Source of the DNA: Myxococcus fulvus
Lineage (GTDB): Bacteria > Myxococcota > Myxococcia > Myxococcales > Myxococcaceae
DNA length: 64,000 bases
Direction of reading: 5' to 3'
Assembly: GCF_900111765.1 (NCBI RefSeq)
Contig: NZ_FOIB01000003.1
Coordinates: 62,001-126,000 of the forward strand
Below the pieces are notes generated by a model, which saw nothing but the letters and a program-made list of their open reading frames with translations, did not search any database and was not told the origin of the DNA. Positions within the stretch are counted from its first letter, which is position 1. Each line of letters begins with the position of its first letter. The translations under genes were made by a program, and so were the position numbers. Shown piece by piece: positions 43,117 through 51,062 of the stretch.

Positions 43117-45051
43117 TCAGTACATCAGGAACGTATTGGCGTAGGTCCCGCCGCCCGGGTGGATGGCGATGAAGTCCGTCTTGCCATCGGTGTTGAAGGT
43201 GCCCGGGAGGAAACGCGTGGACCCATCCGCCGAGTAGTTGGAGGGGAAGCCACCGGTCGGCACCTGCGCGAAGGTTCCGCCGCTGTTCGAGAGGAACGTG
43301 TTGGCGTAGGTCCCGCCGCCCGGATGGATGGCGATGAAGTCCACCCTGCCGTCGCCGTTGAAGTCACCCGGCAGGAAGCTCGTGGTCCCTTCCGCCCAGT
43401 AGTTCGAGGAGAACCCGCCGGCCGCCACCTGCACGAAGGTGCCGTTGCCATTCGAGAGGAAGCTGTTGGCATAGGTGCCGACGCGCGGATGGATGGCGAT
43501 GAAGTCCAGCTTGCCATCGGCGTTGACGTCCCCCGGCAGGAAGCGCGTGGCCCCGTCCGCCGAGTAGTTGGACGAGAATCCACTGGCTGCCACCTGCACG
43601 AAGGTGCCGTTGCCATTCGAGAGGAAGCTGTTGGCGTAGGTTCCGACGCGCGGATGGATGGCGACGAAATCAGTCCTGCCATCGGCGTTGACGTCCCCCG
43701 GCAGGAAGCGCGTGGCCCCGTCCGCCGAGTAGTTGGACGAGAACCCTCCGGCCGCCACCTGCCGGAAGGTGCCATTGCCATTCGAGAGGAGGGCGTTCGC
43801 ATAGGTGCCGACGCGTGGATGGATGGCGACGAAGTCCGTCCGGCCGTCGCCGTTGAAGTCGCCCGGCAGGAACTGTACGAGCCCGTCCGCCCAGTAGTTC
43901 GAGGAGAACCCGCCGGCCGCCACCTGCGTGAAGGTGCCGTTGCCGTTCGAGAGGAACGTGTTGGCATAAGTCGCGCCACCGGGGTGGATGGCGACGAAGT
44001 CCGTCCGGCCGTCGCCGTTGAAGTCGCCCGGCAGGAACTGCACGAGCCCATCCGCCCAGTAGTTCGAGGAGAACCCTCCCGCCGCCACCATCGTGAAGGT
44101 GCCCGTGCCACTGGAGAGGAACGTGTCCGCATAGGTCCCGACGCGCGGATGGATGGCGATGAAGTCCGCCTTGCCATCCCCGTTGAAGTCACCCGTCAGC
44201 AAGCGCGTGGACGCCTCGGCCCAGTATCCCGTGGCGAATCCGCCCGAAGGCACCATCCGCGCGGCGCCGGGACCGGTAGGCAGGATCGGGTAGAGGTAGT
44301 TCAGCGCAGTGATGTCGGAGGCGGTCCACTCGCCGTTCTCATTCCCGCTGAAGCAGGAGTTCATGACGGACCCTCCCATGGTCGCCGTGCCCGGTGTGCC
44401 GGGGATGAGGATGGCGCCCGCGCTCCCGGGCTCTTCATCGTGGACGCCGCAGCTGATGCTGCGATTGTAGTAGTCCGAGTGGCGGAAGCCGATGGTATGT
44501 CCCAGCTCGTGGGTGATGGTGTGCTCGTTCATGTCCTCGGAGTAGCCGGACATGCCGGTGCCGATCTTGATGACGCCATAAGGCAACCCTCCGGAGGGGA
44601 ATCCCGAGGAGCCCCCGATGCCCGACACGGTCTCCGCGGTGATGTTCGCGGTGCAGCCGGTGGCCGGGCCGCGCGCAAAGGTGATACGCAGGCCTCGCTC
44701 GTTATAGTTGGCGATGGCCAGGTCGAGCCCCCGGCTCAGATTGGGGTAACTGTTGAAGGTGGAGGTCGGGTTGACGCAAATCTTCGTCACGCCCAGCCCT
44801 ACCAGATTGGTCGTGCGGTACTGCTCAGGGCTCCCCTCGGGGGCCTGGAGCATCTCGCGCGAAGCCTCCAGCGTCACATGGGCGTCCCGGCCCACGTACA
44901 CCGCACCGTCGACGACCTGGATGTCGTCGGCCGGAAAGCCCGCTTCGATGAGGTTGGAGAGGATCTCCTGGTTCTCCGCCTGCAGGTCGGTGTCGCAGCC
45001 CGCCAACAATGCGCCACAAGTCATGGCGACAACTACTGCCTTCTTGAACAT
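43117..45051 (-). CDS. HEIGH-type M57 metallopeptidase lipoprotein with seven FG-GAP/VCBS repeats
   Basis: 644 residues from ATG 45051. The lipobox is LLAGCD. Residues about 60-290 form a metallopeptidase of the dual-action HEIGH family: the zinc motif HELGHTIGFRH with a downstream Met turn region (GGSVMNSCFSG). An exported prodomain (ENQEILSNLIEAGFPADDI) precedes it. From about residue 265 there are seven tandem 55-residue repeats, each with DFNGDGxxDFxAIHP, an Asp-rich calcium-type loop, forming a VCBS/FG-GAP-like propeller. The enzyme is probably outside the cell and calcium-dependent. It is followed and flanked by accessory genes. Confidence 0.88.
   Translation of the reverse strand: MFKKAVVVAMTCGALLAGCDTDLQAENQEILSNLIEAGFPADDIQVVDGAVYVGRDAHVTLEASREMLQAPEGSPEQYRTTNLVGLGVTKICVNPTSTFNSYPNLSRGLDLAIANYNERGLRITFARGPATGCTANITAETVSGIGGSSGFPSGGLPYGVIKIGTGMSGYSEDMNEHTITHELGHTIGFRHSDYYNRSISCGVHDEEPGSAGAILIPGTPGTATMGGSVMNSCFSGNENGEWTASDITALNYLYPILPTGPGAARMVPSGGFATGYWAEASTRLLTGDFNGDGKADFIAIHPRVGTYADTFLSSGTGTFTMVAAGGFSSNYWADGLVQFLPGDFNGDGRTDFVAIHPGGATYANTFLSNGNGTFTQVAAGGFSSNYWADGLVQFLPGDFNGDGRTDFVAIHPRVGTYANALLSNGNGTFRQVAAGGFSSNYSADGATRFLPGDVNADGRTDFVAIHPRVGTYANSFLSNGNGTFVQVAASGFSSNYSADGATRFLPGDVNADGKLDFIAIHPRVGTYANSFLSNGNGTFVQVAAGGFSSNYWAEGTTSFLPGDFNGDGRVDFIAIHPGGGTYANTFLSNSGGTFAQVPTGGFPSNYSADGSTRFLPGTFNTDGKTDFIAIHPGGGTYANTFLMY
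43120..44256 (-). repeat. Seven tandem 165-bp repeats encoding 55-residue FG-GAP/VCBS units
   Basis: Six full units of 55 codons and a last one of 49 lie head to tail inside the metallopeptidase gene. Units 2-6 are very similar, with blocks such as GGFSSNYWADG, FLPGDFNGDGRTDF and AIHPRVGTYAN repeating; units 3 and 4 share whole segments. They indicate recent expansion. Confidence 0.85.
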
Positions 45052-45092
45052 GCGTATCCCTTGGATGATCGACGATGGAGATGCGCCCGCCA

Positions 45093-45108
45093 CCTGAAAA
45101 TTCTCAGG
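45093..45108. promoter_or_regulatory. Near-palindromic operator candidate upstream of the metallopeptidase gene
   Basis: CCTGAAAATTCTCAGG is a 16-bp palindrome with one mismatched pair. It lies 42-57 bp upstream of the ATG at 45051, in an AT-rich patch (45110-45200) that probably holds the promoter. Confidence 0.35.
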
Positions 45109-45311
45109 CGCGGTAGCGCATCTATCGACAAGCATCTTTAAGGTTAAGCGTGAATTCACTGAAAAAAGACTAACGCGAACAATCTAATAAAGTCCTACCA
45201 CCTCCTCGCCTGAGTGCAAACGCACCCGGCACCTCGATGGCAACTCTAATCATCCGAGGAGCCCCTGGGCTTGCTCGACGCCTCTCCGGGCTGTCCCAAG
45301 GTTGGCATTCG

Positions 45312-45676
45312 ATGAAGCGAAATCAGCACGGCGGCAAGGTGACCTCGGCGCCCCTGAAGGGGCTCGGAGCCTCGCTGATGCACAGTGTCCGCGGCTGGCA
45401 GGTCGTGCCGGTCCATACCCGCTGGACCGCCATGCTCCCCGTCCGGTCAGGCTGTGAGGAGGAGGCGCGGCGGTGGGTGACCGAGGCGCTGGCGCAAAAC
45501 CCGGACCTGGGGGGCACACCATCCTCGAGCGTGCCGCGCCCGTGCTAGAGGATGCGCGCTGGTACGCCATCCTGACGCAGTGCGAGTACATCCTCGACTG
45601 CTGGGCGCTCGAGGCGGGTCGGCTGCGCTACGAGTGGCACCTGACGGAGGAGGAGCAGGCCCGAGTACTGCTATAG
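45312..45676 (+). pseudogene. Small gene of unknown function, one-base frameshift in a G run
   Basis: From ATG 45312 the frame reads VRGWQVVPVHTRWTAMLPV, SGCEEEARRWVTEALAQNPDL and is then lost. The next frame continues sensibly (GHTILERAAPVLEDARWYAI, LDCWALEAGRLRYEWHLTEEE) to the stop at 45674-45676. The join falls in a run of six G (45509-45514); seven G would give a continuous 121-residue protein. It has no signal peptide and no family I recognise. It may be a disrupted gene or an assembly indel. Confidence 0.6.
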
Positions 45677-45755
45677 CAACTCGAGCCTGCGTTCCGGGGC
45701 CGTCTGGACCGACCGCGGAGCTCAGCGGAGGGCTCACTTCATTTGTGCCGCGCCG

Positions 45756-45905
45756 TCAGTCGCGCAGCGACTGACGGGCGTACATGAGAACCTCCTCGTC
45801 GGTGTCCGTCTCGGCGACCTGCTCCCACAGGGGACGCAGGAACTCGGGGCAGTGCGCGTGGAGGGCGTTCATCCGCTTGCAGCGCACGTGGCCATCGAAA
45901 CGCCT
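45756..45905 (-). pseudogene. 3' remnant of a gene of unknown function
   Basis: A short minus-strand frame ends at 45756 and reads RFDGHVRCKRMNALHAHCPEFL, LWEQVAETDTDEEVLMYARQSLRD before the stop. It looks like real coding sequence of a C-terminus but lacks a start and ribosome binding site beyond the internal Met. A 9-bp perfect hairpin (GTCAGTCGC at 45755-45763 with GCGACTGAC at 45767-45775) overlaps its end. It is best read as a truncated remnant. Confidence 0.35.
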
Positions 45906-45912
45906 TCGGCCT

Positions 45913-48420
45913 CTACCAGGTCCTCGCCGCCGCGAGCACCTGGTTGAAGTCCATGCCGTTGACTGGCATCACCGCGAGCCAGTTGATGGGCCCCACGACG
46001 TCGAAGACGAGGCCCGTGCCGCCAGTGGCTTCGACGATGCTGGCCCCCGCGGTGTTGCCCGTGCCGACGCCGTAGACGATGCCCGCTCCCGCGAACTCCA
46101 CGCTCGCGAGGCCCACGCCGAAGTTGTTGTCTCCCACGGACGCGGCCACGTGGTACCGGCCGTCGGGGACCAGGAGACGGAACCTCGCCCCGGTCTGCGG
46201 CGTCAGCACGAAGCTGGCGAGGCGCGGATCCTGCGTGCCTCTGCGGTCGCCTCGGGTCTGGAGCCCGCTCGCGTCCTGCCAGCCCCAACCGCGGGCCGCG
46301 TTGAATGCGGAGTCGTCGGCCACCTCCCAGCCTGTCACCTGCCGCGGTCCGGGCGGCTGGAAGTTCAGCGGGATCAACGCCTGGGTCGCACGCGGGATGA
46401 CCTCGAGGGTCGCCTGGGCATCCACCGTCCCGACCTTCGCGTGGAGCATCGTCGTTCCCTCCGACATTCCCCTGACCGTGCCGTTGGCCACCGTGGCGAT
46501 CGACGCGCCGTCGGAGCTCCAGGTGGCCTCGCAGGTCACGTCGCGGGTGAAGTGGTCGGCGCCGCGATGGTAGGAGCCGACCGCCTTGAGGCGTGCTGCC
46601 CCTCCGCGAGCCACCTTCAGCGTCGACGACGGCTGTATCTTCAACGCATCGAGCACGACGTCACCCGTCATCGGCACCACTTCCAGGACGCGGGAGCCGA
46701 CCAGCCCGCGCCGGGTGAGGGGGTCGGTGTAGCTGACCTGCAGCCGGGCTCGGCCCGGGTTGATGGCCCGGAAGGTGCCGTCCTCGTCCACGGTCGCCAC
46801 CTCCGGGTCGAGCGAGCTGAACGTGATTCCCGACGTCGGGACGACCGAAGTCCCATCCTGGAACACCGCCGTCACTCCCAGCTTGCCGGTCGAGTTCGTC
46901 TCGACCTTCGTGTCAGGCCCCGTCACGTCGATGCGCCGCGGCAGGCGTGCGGGCCGCGCATCGAGCCGGTAGACGAAGACCTGGGTGTCGACGGTGTTGA
47001 CCACCACGAAGACATTCAGGTTGGGCACGTAGCGGAAGCGCCCGAACGTCCCGTTCATGTTGGCCGGCCCGGGCACCACCGTGCCCAGCGCCGCATGCTT
47101 CGTCCAGACGCGCGTGTCGAGGTTCAGCGTGTAGATGTCCCCGCCACCACTCCAGGCGACAATCTGATCGGTCACCGGGTCGTAGTCGACGCCGGGATTT
47201 CCCACGGCTTCAATCTCCCGCGCGCCCGTGGTCGCGAGCCGCGTGCGCTTCGGGACGAACTTCCCCAGCGCATCGATGCTCCACGTGTCGGTGGAGCCCT
47301 GGCCGACCTCGACGTACAGCTTGCGCCGGGGATCGACGACCGCGTTCTTGTAATAGCCGAGCTGATTCGCCTCGCTGCGGATCGTCCACGCGCCGGTGGC
47401 TGGATTCCAGACCGACACCGCCTCCGCGCCCGAGTGGTACCAGAGGACGCCGGTGTTGGGGTCGTAGGCGGAATTGGCCCCGGTGCGTGTCCCGAGCTGT
47501 GGCAGCTCGGGGTGGTTCTCCCAGCGCTGGGTGTCGAGGTTCAGCGCCGTCTGCGGCCAGCCATCCCAGCCCAGCGCGAGGAACCGGTCGAAGGGCGGGG
47601 GCAGGTATTCGAGCCCATCGTAGGTGTGGATGGCGCAGTTGACGCCCAGCGCCCGGTCGGGGCACTCCGCTCCGGGGCTGACGGGATCCGGGTTCGTCAG
47701 GCGGACCCACGCGCCCGTGCGCAGATCGAAGCCGTAGACCTCGTTGCCGTAGTAGCCGTTGTGACCACCACCGGTGATGTAGAGCCGGTCGCGCTGGGTG
47801 TCGAGGGCGCCACTCGACCAGTCGTTCATGATTCCGCTGATGCCCTCGCCCCAACCGAGCCACGGATGCATCGCGGGGGAGAGGGCCACCGCCCGCAGCT
47901 TCGAGTTCGGGAACTCGTACCAGTGCCCCGGCGCCAGTCCGGAGAGCGCATCCGGCGGTGCGCTCGGAATCGTCACAGTCACCGGATTGGACGGAAGACT
48001 CTCACCCCCTTCGTCGGTGAGCGCCGTGACGGTGTACGTGTACGTCTCGCCCGGGACGACCGGGCGGTGGGCGAAGGACGGCTGCTCCACTTGTCCGACG
48101 CGCCCCGCGCCTAGCAGCACGCGGTAGCGGTTGACCGAGGTGGTCGTGGACGGCGCCCACGTCAGCGAGACCTCGAAGGCGGAGACGCTCGCCGCGACGA
48201 GCTGCGCGGGCGCGGCGGGCCGCGTGCGACTCGTCGCGCAGGCGCTGGCATCGACGTCGGGTCCAGCGTCGGTGCCTGCGTCGCCCCCCGCGTCGGTGCC
48301 TGCATCTGCTTCCGTGCCGGCTCCGCCGTCATCCGACGAGGTGGTTCCGCCGGAACAGCCGGCTGCGCCCAACATCAACACACCGAGGACGAGGATTCGA
48401 ACGAGCAGAGGAGGGGGCAT
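45913..48420 (-). CDS. Large exported lipoprotein with FN3, kelch-like, Big-type and C-terminal carbohydrate-binding-like domains
   Basis: 835 residues from ATG 48420. The lipobox is GAAGC (Cys22). Residues about 23-60 are an Asp/Ala/Gly linker; about 70-155 a fibronectin type III domain (FEVSLTWAPSTTTSVNRYRV); about 160-480 a kelch/galactose-oxidase-like propeller (DRLYITGGGHNGYYGNEVYG, TRTGANSAYDPNTGVLWYHS); then two bacterial Ig-like domains (TSGITFSSLDPEVATVDEDG). The C-terminus is a beta-rich domain with WEVADDSAFNAARGWGW, resembling a carbohydrate-binding fold. It is the last gene of an operon with the DUF1501 and heme lipoproteins. Likely a surface protein that binds a polymer. Confidence 0.8.
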   Translation of the reverse strand: MPPPLLVRILVLGVLMLGAAGCSGGTTSSDDGGAGTEADAGTDAGGDAGTDAGPDVDASACATSRTRPAAPAQLVAASVSAFEVSLTWAPSTTTSVNRYRVLLGAGRVGQVEQPSFAHRPVVPGETYTYTVTALTDEGGESLPSNPVTVTIPSAPPDALSGLAPGHWYEFPNSKLRAVALSPAMHPWLGWGEGISGIMNDWSSGALDTQRDRLYITGGGHNGYYGNEVYGFDLRTGAWVRLTNPDPVSPGAECPDRALGVNCAIHTYDGLEYLPPPFDRFLALGWDGWPQTALNLDTQRWENHPELPQLGTRTGANSAYDPNTGVLWYHSGAEAVSVWNPATGAWTIRSEANQLGYYKNAVVDPRRKLYVEVGQGSTDTWSIDALGKFVPKRTRLATTGAREIEAVGNPGVDYDPVTDQIVAWSGGGDIYTLNLDTRVWTKHAALGTVVPGPANMNGTFGRFRYVPNLNVFVVVNTVDTQVFVYRLDARPARLPRRIDVTGPDTKVETNSTGKLGVTAVFQDGTSVVPTSGITFSSLDPEVATVDEDGTFRAINPGRARLQVSYTDPLTRRGLVGSRVLEVVPMTGDVVLDALKIQPSSTLKVARGGAARLKAVGSYHRGADHFTRDVTCEATWSSDGASIATVANGTVRGMSEGTTMLHAKVGTVDAQATLEVIPRATQALIPLNFQPPGPRQVTGWEVADDSAFNAARGWGWQDASGLQTRGDRRGTQDPRLASFVLTPQTGARFRLLVPDGRYHVAASVGDNNFGVGLASVEFAGAGIVYGVGTGNTAGASIVEATGGTGLVFDVVGPINWLAVMPVNGMDFNQVLAAARTW

Positions 48421-48458
48421 TTGTGTCCAGTCCAGTAGAGGGGGCACGCGGTGCTGAC

Positions 48459-50051
48459 TCAGGTCCGCACGACGCCGTCGAAGACGCCGTAGCCGCCCGG
48501 GATGAAGAAGTCCTTGCCGGGCTGGAGCCCATAGGCGCGCAGCACCGTCGCCGCCACGTCCTGCGAGTTCGGCGTCCGCGTCACGAGGTCCCCGGACTCC
48601 TCGACGAGCCGCACCGGAATGCCCATGGGCGAGCCCTCCATCCGCTCGTCGTAGCCGCCGAGCATCTGGTTCCCCTGGATGCCGCCGCCCACCAGCAGGG
48701 CGCACGTCGCGGGGTGATGGTCGCTGCCCACCTTGGGGAACGTCCGCCCGAAGTCGCTGTAGACATACACGAGCGTCTCATCCAGCAGCGAGCGCGACGG
48801 GTCCGAGCGGCTCGGCGTCAGGCTCATCTCCAGACACATGCGCCCCACCATCTCCATGGCGATGCGCAGGTACTGGGCATGGACGATCTGCCCGCTGACG
48901 AAGTGTGAGTCGAAGGTGAAGCCCTCGATGCTCGTGGCCCGCAGGGTGACGGTCGACACCAGGTCTGACTTCAGCAACTGGAGCGCGAACGCATAGTCCC
49001 CCATCGACGGCATCGTGCCGCAGGCATCCGCATAGCCGGTGCAGGCCATCCAGTCCTCGGGATACGCGGGGTCGGCCTTGAGCTTCTCCCAGGCGGGCGT
49101 CTTCTCCAGCACCGACAGCATGTCCCGGCGAATCGTGCGACTGGCGCCCTTGTACGTGTCGTAGAGCTGCTCCATGTACCCGTCCGTCCCGGCGCTGGAC
49201 GTGCCTCGCTCGCGGCGCACCGCCTTGAGCAGGGCCGCGTCCACCGCCGTCGCGGGCACCGTGCCGGGCATCGGCGTGCCATCGAAGGCGAGCTCCGGCT
49301 CGTTCTTCCTCGCGCGCAGGCCGTGCCACGTGCCGTCTCTCCGGTCGGAGAGCGTGGGCTCCACGCTCGCGCTGGAGGAGAGCAGCGTCGGGTTCGCCAG
49401 CGCGGGCAGCCCGAGCGCCATCGGCAGCGGCCCACCCAGGGCGACGTTGGGAAGGGGGCGGTCCGGGAAGCGTGACGCCATCGCGTTGGCCACGACGGCC
49501 TGCACCGACGGCGCCCGGAAGGTGGAGCCAGCGACACCGGACATGCTCGCGATGAGGCCGCTGGCGTGCGCCGCCGTCCCCTGGTCCGCGCCCACCAGCA
49601 GCGCGGCCTTCTCGTAGAGCTTGTAGGCCGGGTTGGCCCACACGTACCCCTCCGGGCGATAGACCTGGGCGTTGCCGACGACGGGGTTGTTCCCGTTCCT
49701 GTCCGCGGGATTGGCCCAGTTCCAGTAGACCGGCACGCGCAGCTTGCGCGAGGGCCCGGGGGACATCAGGTCCACCGGCGAGCGGTCCAGGTGCTCCACC
49801 TGCTCGGGGTTGTACCCGTAGGCGTAGTTGCCTCCCTGCGCGGGCGGGATGAACTTCTGGATGCCCGCGCGGGTCATCGGCGCGAAGAAGGACTCCCAAT
49901 GCAGTCCGCCCACCAGCCAGATGGCCAGCATCTTCGTGGGCCGGCCCGATGCCGACTGCGCCATCGCGGACGGCAGGCCATACCGGGCCAGCAGCCCGAC
50001 CTGCGCGGCCCCGAAGGCCGCTTGAAAGAGATTGCGACGCGAGAGCTTCAT
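48459..50051 (-). CDS. Tat-exported DUF1501 family protein
   Basis: 530 residues from ATG 50051. The N-terminus MKLSRRNLFQAAFGAAQVGLL has a twin-arginine signal with RRNLF. The DUF1501 signature appears near the C-terminus (ETLVYVYSDFGRTFP, HHPATCALLVGGGIQGNQML); the family is sulfatase/phosphatase-like in fold and common in planctomycetes and myxobacteria. His and Asp of SDFGRTFPKVGSDHHPA may ligate metal. It is preceded by two heme-site lipoproteins and followed by the kelch lipoprotein, 38 nt apart, all on one strand. DUF1501 genes often pair with cytochrome-c-like DUF1800/DUF1549 genes; the job is unknown. Confidence 0.87.
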   Translation of the reverse strand: MKLSRRNLFQAAFGAAQVGLLARYGLPSAMAQSASGRPTKMLAIWLVGGLHWESFFAPMTRAGIQKFIPPAQGGNYAYGYNPEQVEHLDRSPVDLMSPGPSRKLRVPVYWNWANPADRNGNNPVVGNAQVYRPEGYVWANPAYKLYEKAALLVGADQGTAAHASGLIASMSGVAGSTFRAPSVQAVVANAMASRFPDRPLPNVALGGPLPMALGLPALANPTLLSSSASVEPTLSDRRDGTWHGLRARKNEPELAFDGTPMPGTVPATAVDAALLKAVRRERGTSSAGTDGYMEQLYDTYKGASRTIRRDMLSVLEKTPAWEKLKADPAYPEDWMACTGYADACGTMPSMGDYAFALQLLKSDLVSTVTLRATSIEGFTFDSHFVSGQIVHAQYLRIAMEMVGRMCLEMSLTPSRSDPSRSLLDETLVYVYSDFGRTFPKVGSDHHPATCALLVGGGIQGNQMLGGYDERMEGSPMGIPVRLVEESGDLVTRTPNSQDVAATVLRAYGLQPGKDFFIPGGYGVFDGVVRT

Positions 50052-50059
50052 GGCGGGCC

Positions 50060-51061
50060 TCAGTAGAAAACCCAGTGCGGGTGGCGGATGAAGTACGAGC
50101 AGACGCCCACGTAGGCGGGCTCGGTGTCGGTCGGCGTCGCGAGTGCCACGAAGACGTCCGTGTACAGCTCGTCCACCTGCGCATCGGTGAAGCGCTCTCC
50201 CAGGAAGTGGAGCGACCAGCGCTTCAGCGTGGCCTTGACCTCGGCCGGGTCCGCCGAGCGCGCGGCGCCCTTCGGGAACAGCGCCGTGTTGTCCGGCTTG
50301 GCCAGGGCCTTGCGGCACCAGCGTTGGGAGACCTGCGTCAGCGTCAGGGCCAGCGTGGGCGAAGGGGTCCGGTCCGCGGAGACCTGGTTCATCACCGAGC
50401 CTCCCCCCAGCCCATGGTAGCGCTCGCCGCTGATGTACTGACGGGGGGAGGGGATGGCGTCCGGTGACTGGAGCGGGAGGTACTCCTCGCCCCGTGACTC
50501 CGCCATGTCGAAGCCGAACTCCTTCGCGTTGACGAAGAAGTCGTCGTACCCCAGCCCGAGCTGTTGGTAGAGCGCGCGCTGTATCTGGTCCGCGCTCATG
50601 CGCGTGATGCGCGGGGCGTCGCGGTCCGGTCGGGCATCACGCTGCTGCGTTCCGAGCCCTTGAATCCAGGCGCGCACCGCCTCCACGGGGAGCTTCGCGG
50701 TGCCCTCCGACACGAGCTGCGCGTAGGTCTTCTGGCCGATGGGCATCTGCTTGAAGGCGCCGGTGCCCCGGCCCTCCAGCAGCCGCAGCAGCTCGCTCCC
50801 GTCGGGGTCGCCGGCCTTCACCAGCCGAACATCCGCGACGAGCAGCCCCTGGAAGGCCTCCACCGAGGCGAAGTAGCCGCGCGCGCCCTGCGCGTGGCAG
50901 CCCTCGCAGTGGGGCTTGAGCCCCTCCATGACGCGGAGGGTCTCCGAGGTCGCCGGCGTACCGCAGGCGGACTGCTCCTGCGAGCGGGTGGCGGATGGCG
51001 TGACCTCCGAGCTGCAGGCGGCCATCCAGGGGAGCACGAGGAGCCATGCGTAGCGATTCAT
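50060..51061 (-). CDS. Lipoprotein with one CxxCH heme motif
   Basis: 333 residues from ATG 51061, starting right after the stop of the 51063 gene. The lipobox is WMAACSS. A CxxCH motif (HCEGCHAQG, about residue 50) marks a covalent heme c site, with possible distal ligands in MPIGQKTY. The remainder (ITRMSADQIQRALYQQLGLG, SGERYHGLGGG, CSYFIRHPHWVFY) resembles the C-terminal region of planctomycete-type cytochrome/DUF1549-like proteins. Its end is 9 nt from the DUF1501 start. It could pass electrons to, or form a complex with, the DUF1501 partner. Confidence 0.82.
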   Translation of the reverse strand: MNRYAWLLVLPWMAACSSEVTPSATRSQEQSACGTPATSETLRVMEGLKPHCEGCHAQGARGYFASVEAFQGLLVADVRLVKAGDPDGSELLRLLEGRGTGAFKQMPIGQKTYAQLVSEGTAKLPVEAVRAWIQGLGTQQRDARPDRDAPRITRMSADQIQRALYQQLGLGYDDFFVNAKEFGFDMAESRGEEYLPLQSPDAIPSPRQYISGERYHGLGGGSVMNQVSADRTPSPTLALTLTQVSQRWCRKALAKPDNTALFPKGAARSADPAEVKATLKRWSLHFLGERFTDAQVDELYTDVFVALATPTDTEPAYVGVCSYFIRHPHWVFY

Positions 51062-51062
51062 G

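Noticed and set aside
43120..44256. CRISPR-like array
   Set aside because: The regular repeats are 165 bp, in frame, and lie inside a coding sequence; there are no unique spacers.
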